Below the pieces are notes generated by a model. It had not been told where the DNA came from. It ran no database searches and worked only from the letters and a program-made list of their open reading frames with translations. From positions 155,891,035 to 155,955,034 of the forward strand of contig OZ005648.1 of the NCBI GenBank assembly GCA_963930645.1: 64,000 nucleotides of DNA, written 5' to 3'. This document shows, piece after piece, positions 12,617 to 24,546 of the stretch (the stretch's first letter is position 1; each line of letters opens with the position of its first letter). Source of the stretch: Salticus scenicus. Its lineage: Eukaryota > Arthropoda > Arachnida > Araneae > Salticidae. The translations under genes were made by a program, and so were the position numbers.

Positions 12617-15212
12617 CTTTTTAGTGCGGCACTTCTGAACACTCCAGACCGGAAATATCACAGGCACCAGAAAATTTACTAATTTTATGTATTAGGATCA
12701 TAACGAGAGACATTTTCTGCAGCAGGCTAAGACGGCTTGTGAAGGATCTCAGACTGATTTCCTACTTGTTGCAATTGTCAAAAATACAATTTATTTTATT
12801 TCAGAGTATCTTAAGGAAGGAAAGCTCAAGCCCTCATAGCCCCCTCCCCCCCCTCTTTGGCTATGCTCTTGATTTGCATATTATATGTATTTTTTATAAA
12901 ACTTGCCCTTTGTAACAAAAATTTCATAAAATAATGATAAAAGAGGAAATACAAAAATAAAATTTATAATAAATAAAGGAATATATTTAAAAAAATAATA
13001 ATAAATAAATAAACAGATAAATAAAAATAAAAATAAAAATTTTAGAGTGTAACAGTAACAAACGTAATTTCTAAAAATTTCTGTCACTAGATCTTTGCAA
13101 AATATTAGCTATATATATATATATATATAAGGGAGGGGGATAACCACTGCTAAGAAAGTATGACTAAAAATAAGAGTAAATTTTTTAAAATCTATAAACA
13201 TTTTTCATAAATGCTTAAAAATACCAAAAATTACGCAAAAAAAAAAAAAAATAATAATAATAATAATAATAAATTTTTAATAACTTATGAAATTTTTTAA
13301 AGTAGAATATTCATAGTTAATAATGTTCATGGTAGCATCAAACACATAACTGGCATTTTAAAGCTGGTCTGGCATCTTCACAATGAAATAGCTGGCATCT
13401 TCTTTTTTATGCATGTTTAAGCAAATTTTGACCTATTCTCACACGTTAGGAAAATCATAAATTTCAAATAACTTACAAAATTTTTAAATTACATTATAAA
13501 TCAATAAGGTTCTTGCCAGTAACATAAGAGATATTTTTAAACTTTTCAGAACTTTCTACATTTATTTGTTCTTGAGACATCGTGCATATAGACTTTTTAG
13601 TGTGGTACTTCTGAACACTCCAGACCGGAAATATCACAGGCACCAGAAAATTTACTAATTTTATGTATTAGGATCATAACGAGAGACATTTTCTGCAGCA
13701 GGCTAAGACGGCTTGTGAAGGATCTCAGACTGATTTCCTACTTGTTGCAATTGTCAAAAATACAATTTATTTAATTTCAGAGTATCTTAAGGAAAGAAAG
13801 CTCAAGCCCTCATAGCCCCCTCCCCCCCCCCTTCTTTGGCTATGCTCTTGATTTGCATATTATATGTATTTTTCATAAAACTTGCCCTTTGTAACAAAAA
13901 TTTCATAAAATAATGATAAAAGAGGAAATACAAAAATAAAATTTATAATAAATAAAGGAATATATTTAAAAAAATAATAATAAATAAATAAACAGATAAA
14001 TAAAAATAAAAATTTTAGAGTGTAACAGTAACAAACGTAATTTCTAAAAATTTCTGTCACTAGATCTTTGCAAAATATATAGCTATATATATATATTATA
14101 TATAAGAGAGGGGGATAACCACTGCTAAGAAAGTATGACTAAAAATAAGAGTAAATTTTTTAAAATCTATAAACATTTTTCATAAATGCTTAAAAATACC
14201 AAAAATTACGCAAAAAAAAAAAAAAAAATAATAATAATAATAATAATAATAAATTTTTAATAACTTATGAAATTTTTTAAAGTAGAATATTCATAGTTAA
14301 TAATGTTCATGGTAGCATCAAACACATAACTGGCATTTTAAAGCTGGTCTGGCATCTTCACAATGAAATAGCTGGCATCTTCTTTTTTATGCATGTTTAA
14401 GCAAATTTTGACCTATTCTCACACGTTAGGAAAATCATAAATTTCAAATAACTTACAAAATTTTTAAATTACATTATAAATCAATAAGGTTCTTGCCAGT
14501 AACATAAGAGATATTTTTAAACTTTTCAGAACTTTCTACATTTATTTGTTCTTGAGACATCGTGCATATAGACTTTTTAGTGTGGTACTTCTGAACACTC
14601 CAGACCGGAAATATCACAGGCACCAGAAAATTTACTAATTTTATGTATTAGGATCATAACGAGAGACATTTTCTGCAGCAGGCTAAGACGGCTTGTGAAG
14701 GATCTCAGACTGATTTCCTACTTGTTGCAATTGTCAAAAATACAATTTATTTAATTTCAGAGTATCTTAAGGAAAGAAAGCTCAAGCCCTCATAGCCCCC
14801 TCCCCCCCCCCCCCCTTCTTTGGCTATGCTCTTGATTTGCATATTATATGTATTTTTCATAAAACTTGCCCTTTGTAACAAAAATTTCATAAAATAATGA
14901 TAAAAGAGGAAATACAAAAATAAAATTTATAATAAATAAAGGAATATATTTAAAAAAATAATAATAAATAAATAAACAGATAAATAAAAATAAAAATTTT
15001 AGAGTGTAACAGTAACAAACGTAATTTCTAAAAATTTCTGTCACTAGATCTTTGCAAAATATATAGCTATATATATATATTATATATAAGAGAGGGGGAT
15101 AACCACTGCTAAGAAAGTATGACTAAAAATAAGAGTAAATTTTTTAAAATCTATAAACATTTTTCATAAATGCTTAAAAATACCAAAAATTACACACACA
15201 CAAAAAAAAAAA

Positions 15213-15258
<46 letters not shown>

Positions 15259-15578
15259 TTTTAATAACTTATGAAATTTTTTAAAGTAGAATATTCATAG
15301 TTAATAATGTTCATGGTAGCATCAAACACATAACTGGCATTTTAAAGCTAGTCTGGCATCTTCACAATGAAATAGCTGGCATCTTCTTTTTTATGCATGT
15401 TTAAGCAAATTTTGACCTATTCTCACACGTTAGGAAAATCATAAATTTCAAATAACTTACAAAATTTTTAAATTACATTATAAATCAATAAGGTTCTTGC
15501 CAGTAACATAAGAGATATTTTTAAACTTTTCAGAACTTTCTACATTTATTTGTTCTTGAGACATCGTGCATATAGACT
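12617..15578 (+). repeat. Tandem array: three ~980-bp units
   Basis: Three head-to-tail units begin near 12617, 13593 and 14573, each opening with CTTTTTAGTG and ACTTCTGAACACTCCAGACC. Spacings are 976 and 980 bp. Copies are nearly identical, differing mainly in homopolymer C, (TA) and (TAA) tract lengths; units 2 and 3 share variants that unit 1 lacks. The unit carries two modules of the stem-loop repeat family and ends in CTTGAGACATCGTGCATATA. A repeated minus-strand frame (about 66 codons) in each unit is AT-rich low-complexity sequence, not a gene. Confidence 0.95.
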
Positions 15579-16072
15579 AACACACTAACAAATGCACTAA
15601 TAAAATAACTAACCTACAAATGAACACATCAATTTTGTGATTTTCAGATTCCTCACACTTCAAAATATAGAAAGAAAGGAAGAAAAAAAAAGGACAAAAA
15701 ATTTTCTTTAGGGTTCCCACTCAGTTTCAAAAATAAAATTCCCTGACTTTTTCAGGTTTTCCAGCTCTATTTTTAGAAAATTCCAGTCACAAAATTTGGT
15801 TCACAACATAAAAAATAGCTCACGGTACAAAACAGAACATAGCTCTTGACATAAAAGAAAACATAGCTAGCAACGTGACTTGTGATAAAAATTGAATGCT
15901 CAAAAAGCATTTTCCAGGTTTTTGAGCAATATTTACAATTTTCCCTGATATTTCCCTGACTTTTTTCAGTAATTTCAAATTCCCTGACTTTTCCAGGTTT
16001 CCCCTGACCCATGGGGACCCTGTATTCTTGTATGTATACTCAAGTTTATCATACCTATATTATGATGGGAAA
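15540..16072 (+). repeat. Stem-loop-terminated repeat family, member 2 (interrupted)
   Basis: After the third tandem unit the family consensus continues: ACTAACACACTAACAAATGC, then CAGATTCCTCACACTTCAAAA. It is then interrupted by the element at 15709-16022 and resumes near 16023, ending in a degenerate stem-loop ATCATACC...ATGATGGGAAACTA (about 16045-16072). The tandem array is therefore an internal amplification of one family member. Confidence 0.6.
15709..16022. mobile_element. Degenerate CAGGGTT-type element
   Basis: The ends TAGGGTTCCCAC and GGGGACCCTG are inverted and resemble the CAGGGTTGCC...GGCAACCCTG termini at 18197-18633. The interior shares TCCCTGACTTTTCCAGGTTT and ACAAAATTTGG-type motifs with that element. 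No clean target duplication is visible, consistent with age. A 79-codon minus frame covers it but has no domain. Confidence 0.6.
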
Positions 16073-16682
16073 CTAAAACCTCTACATGAAATAAATAATT
16101 TTTACTCTAATAAATTAATGCAAGACCACATAACTGATCAAAGAAAATAAAAACAATGTATGAATTATACAAGATAATAATAATAAAAACAATTATTTAA
16201 AACTGATAAGGTTTCAACAAACTCTAAAACTGTGCTGCTAGCTAAGCATTTACCATGCAGCCAAATATGAATAAAGCTTAAACTTTATTTTAGTGACATT
16301 TTAATTCACCATGTAGTTGAATGTGAATAAATCTTAAAAAAAAAAAAAAAAAAAAGCAATAATTTTATTTTGGTGATAGTTTTTGACAAACAATTACTTT
16401 GCTGCCATCCACTTTAAAAAGTATGAATAAACTAGTATTACCCAGTGATTGAAACTTAACCAGTTTTTTAAAATAAGTATTTAAATAGTAAATATAGAAA
16501 TTCAAAATTTCCAGATAAACAATGCTCTTAGTAATTACACTATAGATCCCAAAACATAAAAAAGTGAAAGAGTTCACATTATTTTGTCCAAGATCTGTAT
16601 ATATAAATAAAGGTATTTTTGTATGCCTTTTTGACATAATAAGAGAATAGCTTTCTATTTCTGCAACACACATTAACCATAC

Positions 16683-17807
16683 TAGAGGTCTGCCAGGGGT
16701 GGAATTTCGAGGCCCGTTATGAAGTCGAAAAATGCGACCCGAGCCCGGCCCAGCCCGGACAAAAAACTATAAAATCAGGCCCGACCTGGCCCGATTCAAA
16801 AATCTGTAAAATAACAAAAAAAAAAAAAAAAAAAAAGCCTTTTCATGAAAAAGATTTTTAGTATGTGTTTTGCAGAGGTTTTATATAACCAAACAATAGT
16901 ACGTTCTTTTAAAAAACAGCTGAAATTTTACAAGACAATTATATATAAACAGAAATTCATTATTATAGACAAGGCACAAAGAGAAACAGAAAGTCAAATC
17001 AAAAATATTAGCATTCATCAAACAATATAGGAAGGTATTTTAAATGGTTAATACTTCTGAAAATGCACTTTCAACCATTTCCTCTTATATACCATAATGT
17101 ATTCGAATCTTTCATGTGCTCCGGTAACAAAACTTTAATGTTAATGCAACCATATTCAATAGAAAAGTTGCTTTGCCCATGATGAAAATGATGCTACTTT
17201 CGTCCACTGGAGAAATAAAAAAGGAGCCTTAGAAAAAAAGTTACAGAGGAAAGATTTTTATAGCCTTTATACCACCTAAACTCAACAGATCATAAGAAAC
17301 AAACCCTTATACGCAGTAATGTATCTAATTTCTTTTGTTATGTACATGTACGCAAACTGGTAGTGACATGCATACTATTTTGAATAGGAAACCATCTAAT
17401 ATTACTTTAAATAAAATATATTAATTTCGAGGCATGCTAAAAATATTTGCGAAAAATTAGATTTCGGACAGACAGACCGATAGACAATTAAATTGACGCT
17501 AAAGACACTTTTTTAACAAAATAGAACTTTATGTGACATACAAGCCTGTAAAATTACGTAAAATAAATGACTGAAGAAATATTTTATCATTTTCCTTTTT
17601 CGTTGATTAATGAGGAAGCTAGAAAAATAATTGGGCCGACACGGCCCGGAACAAATTTCATTCAGGCCCGGCCCGGCCCGAATATACACAAAAAAACTGA
17701 GCCCGAGCCCGGCCCGGCCCGAGCCTGAAAAAAAAATTTTAAGCCCGAGCCCGCCCCGAGAGTGAATTCAAAAATTCGGCCGGAAGCCCGGCCCGTGCAG
17801 ACCTCTA
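16683..17807. mobile_element. GC-rich non-autonomous hAT element
   Basis: The terminal inverted repeats are TAGAGGTCTGC at the left and GCAGACCTCTA at the right. The flanks are a perfect 8-bp duplication AACCATAC (16675-16682 and 17808-17815). Subterminal DNA is dominated by GCCCGGCCCG-like repeats in both orientations, in sharp contrast with AT-rich surroundings. The interior has no transposase. TAGAGGTCTGC ends with 8-bp duplications are, from general knowledge, a common hAT pattern. Confidence 0.9.
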
Positions 17808-18196
17808 AACCATACATTTCAAACAATACTACTATCAAGCTACTCCTGTTATTAAAATTAAGTTAAAAGCATACGAAAAATATATTTGCATATAATACAC
17901 CAATGTCATTAAAATTTCTAAGAGTATTTTCTAAATGAACAAAGAAAATGAGGTAATAATCAATCAAATGTACAATGTGCAGTGGACACACAAAACTTAA
18001 TCTGATTGCAACCTGTAGACTCATTTTATATCAACCCATTATTTGATTTAAAAAAAAAAAAAAATCTTCAATGGAATTTTTAGCAGATATTTTTAGAAAT
18101 TTGCTATAATGATCTGAATCCCTGCAACTAATTTCTTTTCATCCTACATAATCATTTAATTTTATTTATTTATTTATTAATGAAATGTCATATTTA
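17808..18196. other. Non-coding spacer between two transposons
   Basis: AT-rich, with an A-run at about 18050-18064. Its flanks resemble the family seen at 48150-48240 (an ATAAACAATGCTCTTAGTAATTA-like stretch lies at about 16515 and continues past the inserted hAT element). No gene. Confidence 0.4.
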
Positions 18197-18633
18197 CAGG
18201 GTTGCCACTCAAATAGCAGAATGAAATTCCGACTTTTCCAGGTTTTCCAGACGTGTTCTAAGAAAATTCCAGACTAGCCATATATTGTGCATTGGTTGTA
18301 TTGAAAGCAAAATAATTATGGTACGACATGAAAACACAAAAGTTACACATTACTTTGACCTAAGGACAGATTGCCCTCCATGCGGGGGGGTCTTTCTAAG
18401 AGGTCTTGCTTTTAAAAAATGGTGGAAGCTAAGGGAAAAAAAAAAAAAAAAAGACTATGTTGGAGGAATTTTTTTTTTTTTTTTTTTTTTTTTTGGGGGG
18501 GGGGGGGGGGCAATCATTGTATGAAATTCCCTGACATTTCCAAATTCTGGCTATATTCAAATTCCCTGACTTTCATGGTCAATTTTCAAATTCCCTGACT
18601 ATTTCAGGTTCTCCAGGTAGCGTGGCAACCCTG
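18197..18633. mobile_element. CAGGGTTGCC-type element with 6-bp TSD
   Basis: The ends are CAGGGTTGCCAC and GTGGCAACCCTG, perfect 11-12 bp inverted repeats (GTAGCGTGGCAACC at the right). A 6-bp direct repeat TATTTA abuts both ends (18191-18196 and 18634-18639). The interior contains several AAATTCCCTGACT stretches and a T17-G16 tract. It is non-coding and shares its type with 25516-26767. Confidence 0.8.
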
Positions 18634-19619
18634 TATTTAAATTATTCTGAAATAATATTTTAAATGCTTCAAATTAATAGGAAATTCCATCTTAGCTGTA
18701 AACTGAAACTTTATATTAGCTGTTATATTAATTACATTGATTTTAGTTGAGTCTAGAAGATATTTAAGTAAACATTTAAGGAAAGGAAAAAAAAAAAAAA
18801 AGTATTTGTTAACAAATATCAGATGCTTTAATTAATTACCTCAAATCATGGTGGGCATATGAGAAGCTACAAAAGATAAAATGAAAGTATTAAAATTAAA
18901 TTTCTATATTTTTCATTTAAAAAAAAAAAAGAAAAGAAATATTTAGCAACTAACAGCACAACAACCCAAACATAAAACTCTAAGCAAGATACTGAACAAA
19001 AAATTTTGAATAAGGAGAATATTTTATACGGATAATTTTCAAAACAAACATGCAAGATTTAAAATGAAGTCTTAAAAAAAGTTATAAAATAGTAATAAGT
19101 AGTTAAAATTCGCAATTATCTAATTTTAAAGTATAAGAAAAACACCACTGCAGTGAATCTGATCTAAAAAGGCAAAAGGTTAATTTTTAAGTAATGTTTG
19201 CCAATGTTAAGGAAAATGTTCATTTATATGAAGTGAATCAAAATTACACAACAGAGTGGCAAGTAAAAAAAGTTTAAAACACCAACTCTTTTAGTTTTAA
19301 GGAATTTTTCAGTATTCCTGCCTAATGATTCACAAAACCATTAAAAGTATTACTATTCAAAGTATGAGCAAAAATATTAGTTACTGAATACTATATCATT
19401 ATATCGATATTTATTTTGCTTCTCCAAAAAAAGTAATATGTATATATTTCAAAATTCTGTCACACCAATATTTTATTTCATTTACTGTATGAAGAAAAAT
19501 GATTGGCAAAATGCTGAGAATTAAAATTTTAAATGAAAGTTCTGTTAAATAAGCACCTAACTGCTTAAAGTTGAAAATGAGATAAGATATGTTTTTTAGA
19601 TGATTGACACAGTTAAACT
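18634..19619 (-). other. Probable 3' UTR and downstream flank of the THAP gene
   Basis: This lies immediately beyond the stop in exon 7 on the minus strand. It is AT-rich, without exon-like frames, and contains two minus-strand AATAAA hexamers (19472-19477 and 19410-19415), which would give a 3' UTR of about 150-230 bases. It also holds A-runs near 18788-18801 and 18919-18930. Confidence 0.4.
19410..19477 (-). terminator. Candidate poly(A) signals for the long THAP transcript
   Basis: Two AATAAA hexamers occur on the minus strand (19472-19477 and 19410-19415), about 145 and 205 bases past the exon 7 stop. The hexamer is common by chance in such AT-rich DNA, so this is supportive rather than decisive. 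Confidence 0.4.
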
Positions 19620-19708
19620 TTAATATATTAAAATTTTACACGATGAGGGGGTTGAAGGGGAATCTGGTGTGGCACTCACATAACTTTCTTTTACTCTGCA
19701 TTTGGATA
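19620..19708 (-). CDS. THAP gene exon 7 (C-terminal tail, stop)
   Basis: On the minus strand a pyrimidine-rich GTCTGTCTTTATAG acceptor precedes this segment. Entering with one base left over from exon 6, the frame gives a polar tail containing SKCRVKESYVSATPDSPSTP and ends in TAA at 19620-19622 after 28 residues. The tail is rich in Ser, Thr and Pro and has no recognisable domain. It fits the phase of exon 6, but the exon is short and unconserved as far as I can see, so it is the least certain exon of the model. Another terminal exon further left cannot be excluded. Confidence 0.4.
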
Positions 19709-21900
19709 CTATAAAGACAGACTGCACATTAAGGGGTAAGATAAGAAGTACTGTATATGAATATACTTTAAAAACAGTTCAAAATATTATTAGAATTAAT
19801 TTTATTTGAAAAATATATTCTTCATTTAAATAATATATTACCTATTCATAAAAATATTAAGGTTGTTTTTAGATTTAAATAATTATTCCAAACTATTCAG
19901 ACAACTTTTACACACATCATTCCTTGATATTTTTGACAATTTTGGTTACATTTTTCAATTGCCACCCTCATTTAATAGCAAACTTAATTTTTTTGGAATT
20001 ACTTGCTTTAAGTTATGCTAATAAAAGACATAACATATCAACTCCTAAAAATTTGACTTTGGCATTTGGTAAACCTCAGAACATGTAACTGTAGCAAAAA
20101 ATTAGCAATGAAAATTGGATTTCTTTCGGGTAGTCCTGTCTATTTGTTTACAGATTACATACACATCACAGACTGTATTTAATTTTAGTTCAGTATACGC
20201 ACAACTTAACTTGAAATGTACTTCTAGAAATCTCCAAATTTAGTCTTTATATATCCAATTTATTATTATTTTTTTTATGTGATCCTATACATATGATTTT
20301 CATACCCCATTCTATATAAAACATGCTTTTATGAACATATGTTTGTTTAGAGTCTTCTGAAGATGTTAAACCATGCCTTCCAGAAATTTTGCCTATTATA
20401 ATTATTCTATATGATATAAATTTAGCATAATGAGCTCAGATTTAGAATCTGTTTTTGATAACAGATGCACAGACATACACAGACCAAATACTAAAAAACC
20501 AGATTATTTTCAAATTCAAAAGACCTAAAAAAATGCATAAATATATCAAAAACTCAGTTTCGAAAATTCAACTAAAAAACAACTCTTTCTCTACAATACA
20601 ATAGGTAAGAGAAAGTAATGGAAAAAGATGCTATGTTCTTGTTGTTTAAGAGTCCGATACATTATTGTATTTTCCTGTCTTTAAGACATAAAGAAAAAAA
20701 TTGTTATTTAAAGGGAAATATCAGCTGGCCCAAAAGAATTTGTTAATAGCGATTTTGGCTATTTTGACATTTATTTCTACAAACTTGAGAGCAACTAAAC
20801 ATAATTCGGTAACAGAGTTCAAATAACAATATTTATAGTTTCATATGGCAATCAAATCAAATATAGTTTATTATAGTAATTATATTTTTTACTACAGAGT
20901 ATCTCACTCATGACACATAATATAAAAGCATTATTATTTAACAACACAGATCGCAGAAAACTTTTCTTAGATGCATGTCCCAATATCATTAATAAGAACA
21001 CAGCATTGGCCAGATAAAGATACTATATCATGCCATACTGAAAATCTAAAATCCTACAATTTGGATCTTTTTCAGCAAGGTCAACATTTGAACATTTTGA
21101 TTTTCCTGACATAAATTTCCTTCATTTTTCAGGTCAGTTTTATTAATTTTTGGGCTATGACATTTTATAAATCAACATTTCCAGTTTGGAATATTACCCC
21201 CCCCCCCCTTCTCTTAGAATTTAGTCTAAATTCCCTGATTTTTAAAGATTTCAGTCAAATTCTTCTTTAACATTTTCCAGTGCCATAAAATTCCCTGACT
21301 ATTTACATTCCTAGTAGCCGGGTTTTTAAATGCTAAGGTAAGGTGTCCAACCTTGCTGAAAAATCTATTTCTGCATTTTAAACTTTTGTATGCAAATGCA
21401 ATATTCTTTAAAAATAATTTTTATTTTAGAATAAAACAGCTATTAAAGAATACTGGCAATTTTCCCCCCTTCTAGAAATTGTGCTGAAACCCATGCCAAG
21501 CTTAATTAGATTAACAACGCTTTCATATAAAGAAAGCCCATGCCTTAAATTATTGGCTTATACCTCTATTTTAAACCAATATCAAAAGTAAACTAGACTA
21601 AAAAAAAAAAAAAAAAAAAAAAAAAGGGGAAATGCCACTCAATTAAAAAAAAAAAATAGTTGATAATTTCGTTAAAGACAGAAATAATAATAAAGTTAAC
21701 TTTATCTTCTTTTAAAGAGCAGAACACGAATAGGTTTCTTCAATTCACAATTTTATCGAACACGAGGGAATGAAACATACTTGCAAAATTTTCTTAAAAA
21801 TAACCAATTTGTTACAAAGAGAAGTAGAAAAATATATACATTTATAGAAAAACTTTTACATAAATAAAGATATCAGAAGAAAAAAAATAAAAAGAATTAC
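19709..21900 (-). other. THAP gene intron 6
   Basis: AT-rich non-coding DNA between exons 6 and 7. It includes a member of the stem-loop repeat family at about 20380-20618 and degenerate CAGGGTTGCC-type material at about 21110-21350 (AAATTCCCTGACTATTTACA, a C-run at 21198-21208). There are A-runs at 21600-21625 and 21643-21656. No further exon recognised. Confidence 0.4.
20380..20618 (+). repeat. Stem-loop-terminated repeat family, member 3
   Basis: The block TTTTCAAATTCAAAAGACCT, then CTCAGTTTCGAAAATTC, is followed by a stem-loop with arms CTTTCTCTAC and GTAAGAGAAAG (about 20583-20616). Order and sequence match member 1 at 11.8 kb. A short ATGCACAGACATACACAGACC run precedes it. No coding capacity. 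Confidence 0.65.
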
Positions 21901-22003
21901 CCATATTATAGCTTTCTACTTTTCCCAATAATTTAGTTATATCATCAACAGAGGTTATATCCATGAGGTCTGTCATTTCTATTTCCCAGTCATTTAAGAA
22001 AAC
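21901..22003 (-). CDS. THAP gene exon 6
   Basis: The exon opens after TATATTAG in phase 0 and reads VFLNDWEIEMTDLM followed by DITSVDDITKLLGKVESYN. It is a dense, acidic, protein-like stretch of 34 codons plus one base in AT-rich surroundings. The donor is GTAATT, weaker than those of exons 4 and 5. Continuing straight from exon 5, it extends the region after AKWNKKFIAEKRLVIE. From memory, a similar tail follows the THAP domain in some arthropod THAP proteins; I cannot name the domain. No catalytic motif is visible. Confidence 0.65.
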
Positions 22004-22300
22004 CTAATATACACATAAAATAAATTTTGAAAAAGAGAAAAAGACTTGTTAAAATAATAAAACTAGAAAACGAAAAATACACATATATATGTTAAAATTT
22101 ACATGTACTAGTTTCGTTATTAAACAATAATGAAATTATAATTGATATATGTAAATATATATGAAGCTGTCAAAAGAAGAGAAATGAACTTTAAGCCTTA
22201 AAAATATATTTAATTCTCATTGACTTGCATCTTTTCACAGAGTTTCTAATTATGTTCAAAAACAGAAATTGATAAGCTTTGTATAAATATTTTTGTATAC

Positions 22301-22331
<31 letters not shown>

Positions 22332-22674
22332 TGTTGTAACATGATTCCAGGTGTTTTTAAGAAAAAATAATGAATAAATGCAGGAAAGGGATGACTGTTT
22401 GATAATTTTCTCAAAAAAAAAAAAAAGTAACTGATTTAATACTTTTGAATTAAAAGAAAAAAAAAAAAAGATCCTTCTATGCTCAAAGCAAACAATCAAA
22501 CTGCTATTTTTAATCCAAAAAAATCCCTTTTCGGCAAGCATAAAGGCAAAGATAGATTCCTTCACGTTGTATGGAATTACAATTTCAACTTGCAATTATA
22601 ATATTATATTAACATTACATTAGACCATTTGGGCACCACTAAATTTCAATGTTAGCTGTTACGAATTCAGTAAA

Positions 22675-22850
22675 TTGTATGATTTGGCGAGATTTTGGTG
22701 ACAAAATTTACGTCTTAGCAATGAAATTTGGGATTTGGCGGCAAAATTTGATAGCTGATGATGAAATTTTTGACTTGGCGACGAAATTCGTTATTTGATG
22801 ACAAAATTTGGCGAGCTTGGTGATGGAAAATGGCAGCTTTGGCGCCATTA
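22675..22850 (+). repeat. Degenerate ~22-28-bp minisatellite
   Basis: Variants of a GATTTGGCGACGAAATTTG motif recur about seven times with GAC/GGC/GAT changes (ATTTGGCGGCAAAATTTG, CTTGGCGACGAAATTCG, TTTGATGACAAAATTTGG). The repeats are decayed and have no clean period. The corresponding minus-strand frame is repetitive and not a credible gene. Confidence 0.7.
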
Positions 22851-22889
22851 TATGTTCTTCCCACATGAAACCGCTTATCTCTTCACAGA

Positions 22890-23570
22890 CCAATATCTTG
22901 TTTCCACCAACAAGATATATAAAGTAGAGTGATAAATGGTAACTATTGAGAAGGTGTAAGATGAGTCATGTGACATGCTCCCCTTGCACCTGCGTATTCG
23001 GTGGTTTCCTTGGTTACAGTTTATTTTCAATGAATTTTTATGGCAACTGTTTGTAGATAACTGCCAATGTTTTTGTTTACTTACGTAATTTAACATTTTT
23101 TTTTTTTTTTTTTTGGCTCAAAATCAATTTTTTTTTACTTCTTTTTATTTAATGTAGTCAAAATTTAACTGACAAAATATTTAAAAATAGTAGATAAATA
23201 AATAAATGCTGTTAAATTTAGCTCTTTTAAAAGTTAATTTTTTCTTTATAAACTCTTTAAAACTTTGTTGGGAAATGATGAAGAAACAGTATTTTATTAT
23301 TTGTTATAATGTCAAATATGTGAAAAATTATTTTAAAAACAATTTATTTCGGTCATAGGATTCTCGTGTTACCTAATAATAATGATAATTTGCTAAACTG
23401 AAAATTTAAATCTTAAAAAAAGAGATAAAGAGCCGAACATATCAACCTATCAGTTCATATCACATGATTCTTCTTGAACCAAGGAAAGCCAATCCTTCAC
23501 CCATTGAATCAGCACTCTACTTCATATATCTTGTTGGTTTCCACAAGATTAAAAAGTCAAAGGAAGCTGT
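22890..23570. repeat. Inverted-repeat pair (~100-bp arms) around a 460-bp core
   Basis: The left arm (about 22896-22995) carries TTCCACCAACAAGATATATA, AAGTAGAGTG and GTCATGTGACATG. The right arm (about 23455-23548) carries the inverted equivalents CACTCTACTTCATATATC, TTGTTGGTTTCCAC and CATATCACATGAT. The arms diverge moderately. The arrangement suggests an old inverted-repeat transposon or two opposed copies of one repeat; no duplication of the target site is clear. Confidence 0.6.
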
Positions 23571-24422
23571 TACGTATTATTACCAATTTTAATCTTAAAT
23601 TTTTAATTCTTGCCTAAAACGGGGTTCTAAACTATTCACCACAAACGATATTTTTATTACGACTAACGTATTATTTAAATTTTATATTTTTAAAAGATCA
23701 ATTATTATTATTATTTTTTTTTCAGTGATCTTTTATATTATTGTTTGCACGTGACGTAAGCATCAGATTATAAATTAAAGCTATAGAAAAAGTCGACTTT
23801 ATCATAATTGGTGAAAAATCACTTTTTAACTTATAACTTTTAAGCAAATGAAGTTATCGAAAAAGTATAAATACAAAAATTGTTCTTTAGGGTAAGGCGA
23901 TAATTCGCCTGATTTGAAGTATTTTCCTATTTTCATTATTAAAGAAATTATGGGCAAATGAAAATTTCCACCCCCTTTGAGCTGGATACCCCATCTGCGA
24001 ACTCGACCGAGATTTTTACTGTCCTGACAACATATCCCCAGCAGGTTAAATTTAAATAAAAATTACTCCAGTCCAGTTATCGTGTTCACAACTTAACATG
24101 GGAAAAAGCGTTATATATACCTATATATATAAACTTTTGAACGGAGGGTGGTTTTGGGTTCTAGGGGTCATGATCGCTGAAGATACGAAGAAATTTTCCA
24201 GAAGTTGTGTCATGAGGACTATTGCAATAAGTAGATTTCCTATAAGGAATTTACCTAATACGAGCATTGTTACAGAATTACTACAATTGGCAGCTCTGGT
24301 TATAACTGAACACTTATATTTAATTTTAAAATCAACATACTACGGACTTGTTATTGCTTATTTGGTTTAATTTTATTAACAAGAAAAATAAGTCTCAAAA
24401 GAATTTCATATGCTTGTATTAT

Positions 24423-24546
24423 AGACATGGAACACTTACACCAGTATTTTTTGACAATATTTTCTATCATATTTGTGTAGTCATTTATTGCAATTGAGCT
24501 TGATAGAAATTATTGATAAAATATACTGGTGTCAGTGTTCTGTCTT
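24423..24546. repeat. Long imperfect hairpin (~47-bp stem)
   Basis: AGACATGGAACACTTACACC (24423 onward) pairs with GGTGTCAGTGTTCTGTCT (ending 24546). Pairing continues through AGTATTTT...TTTCTATCA and TGATAGAAATTATTGATAAA, leaving a loop of about 30 bases. The stem has scattered mismatches. It could be a miniature inverted-repeat element or a hairpin-RNA precursor; the sequence alone does not decide. Confidence 0.7.

Noticed and set aside
12881..15044. Three nearly identical ~66-codon minus-strand frames
   Set aside because: They recur because the 980-bp unit is triplicated. The composition is AT-driven (Phe, Tyr, Leu, Ile) with no motif, and the frames end in homopolymers.
22191..22595. 134-codon minus-strand frame
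   Set aside because: Its length comes from poly(A)/poly(T) tracts read as Phe runs; no splice or domain evidence.
24098..24370. 90-codon plus-strand frame
   Set aside because: No recognisable domain, no nearby exon structure, and it lies in a repeat-rich THAP intron.
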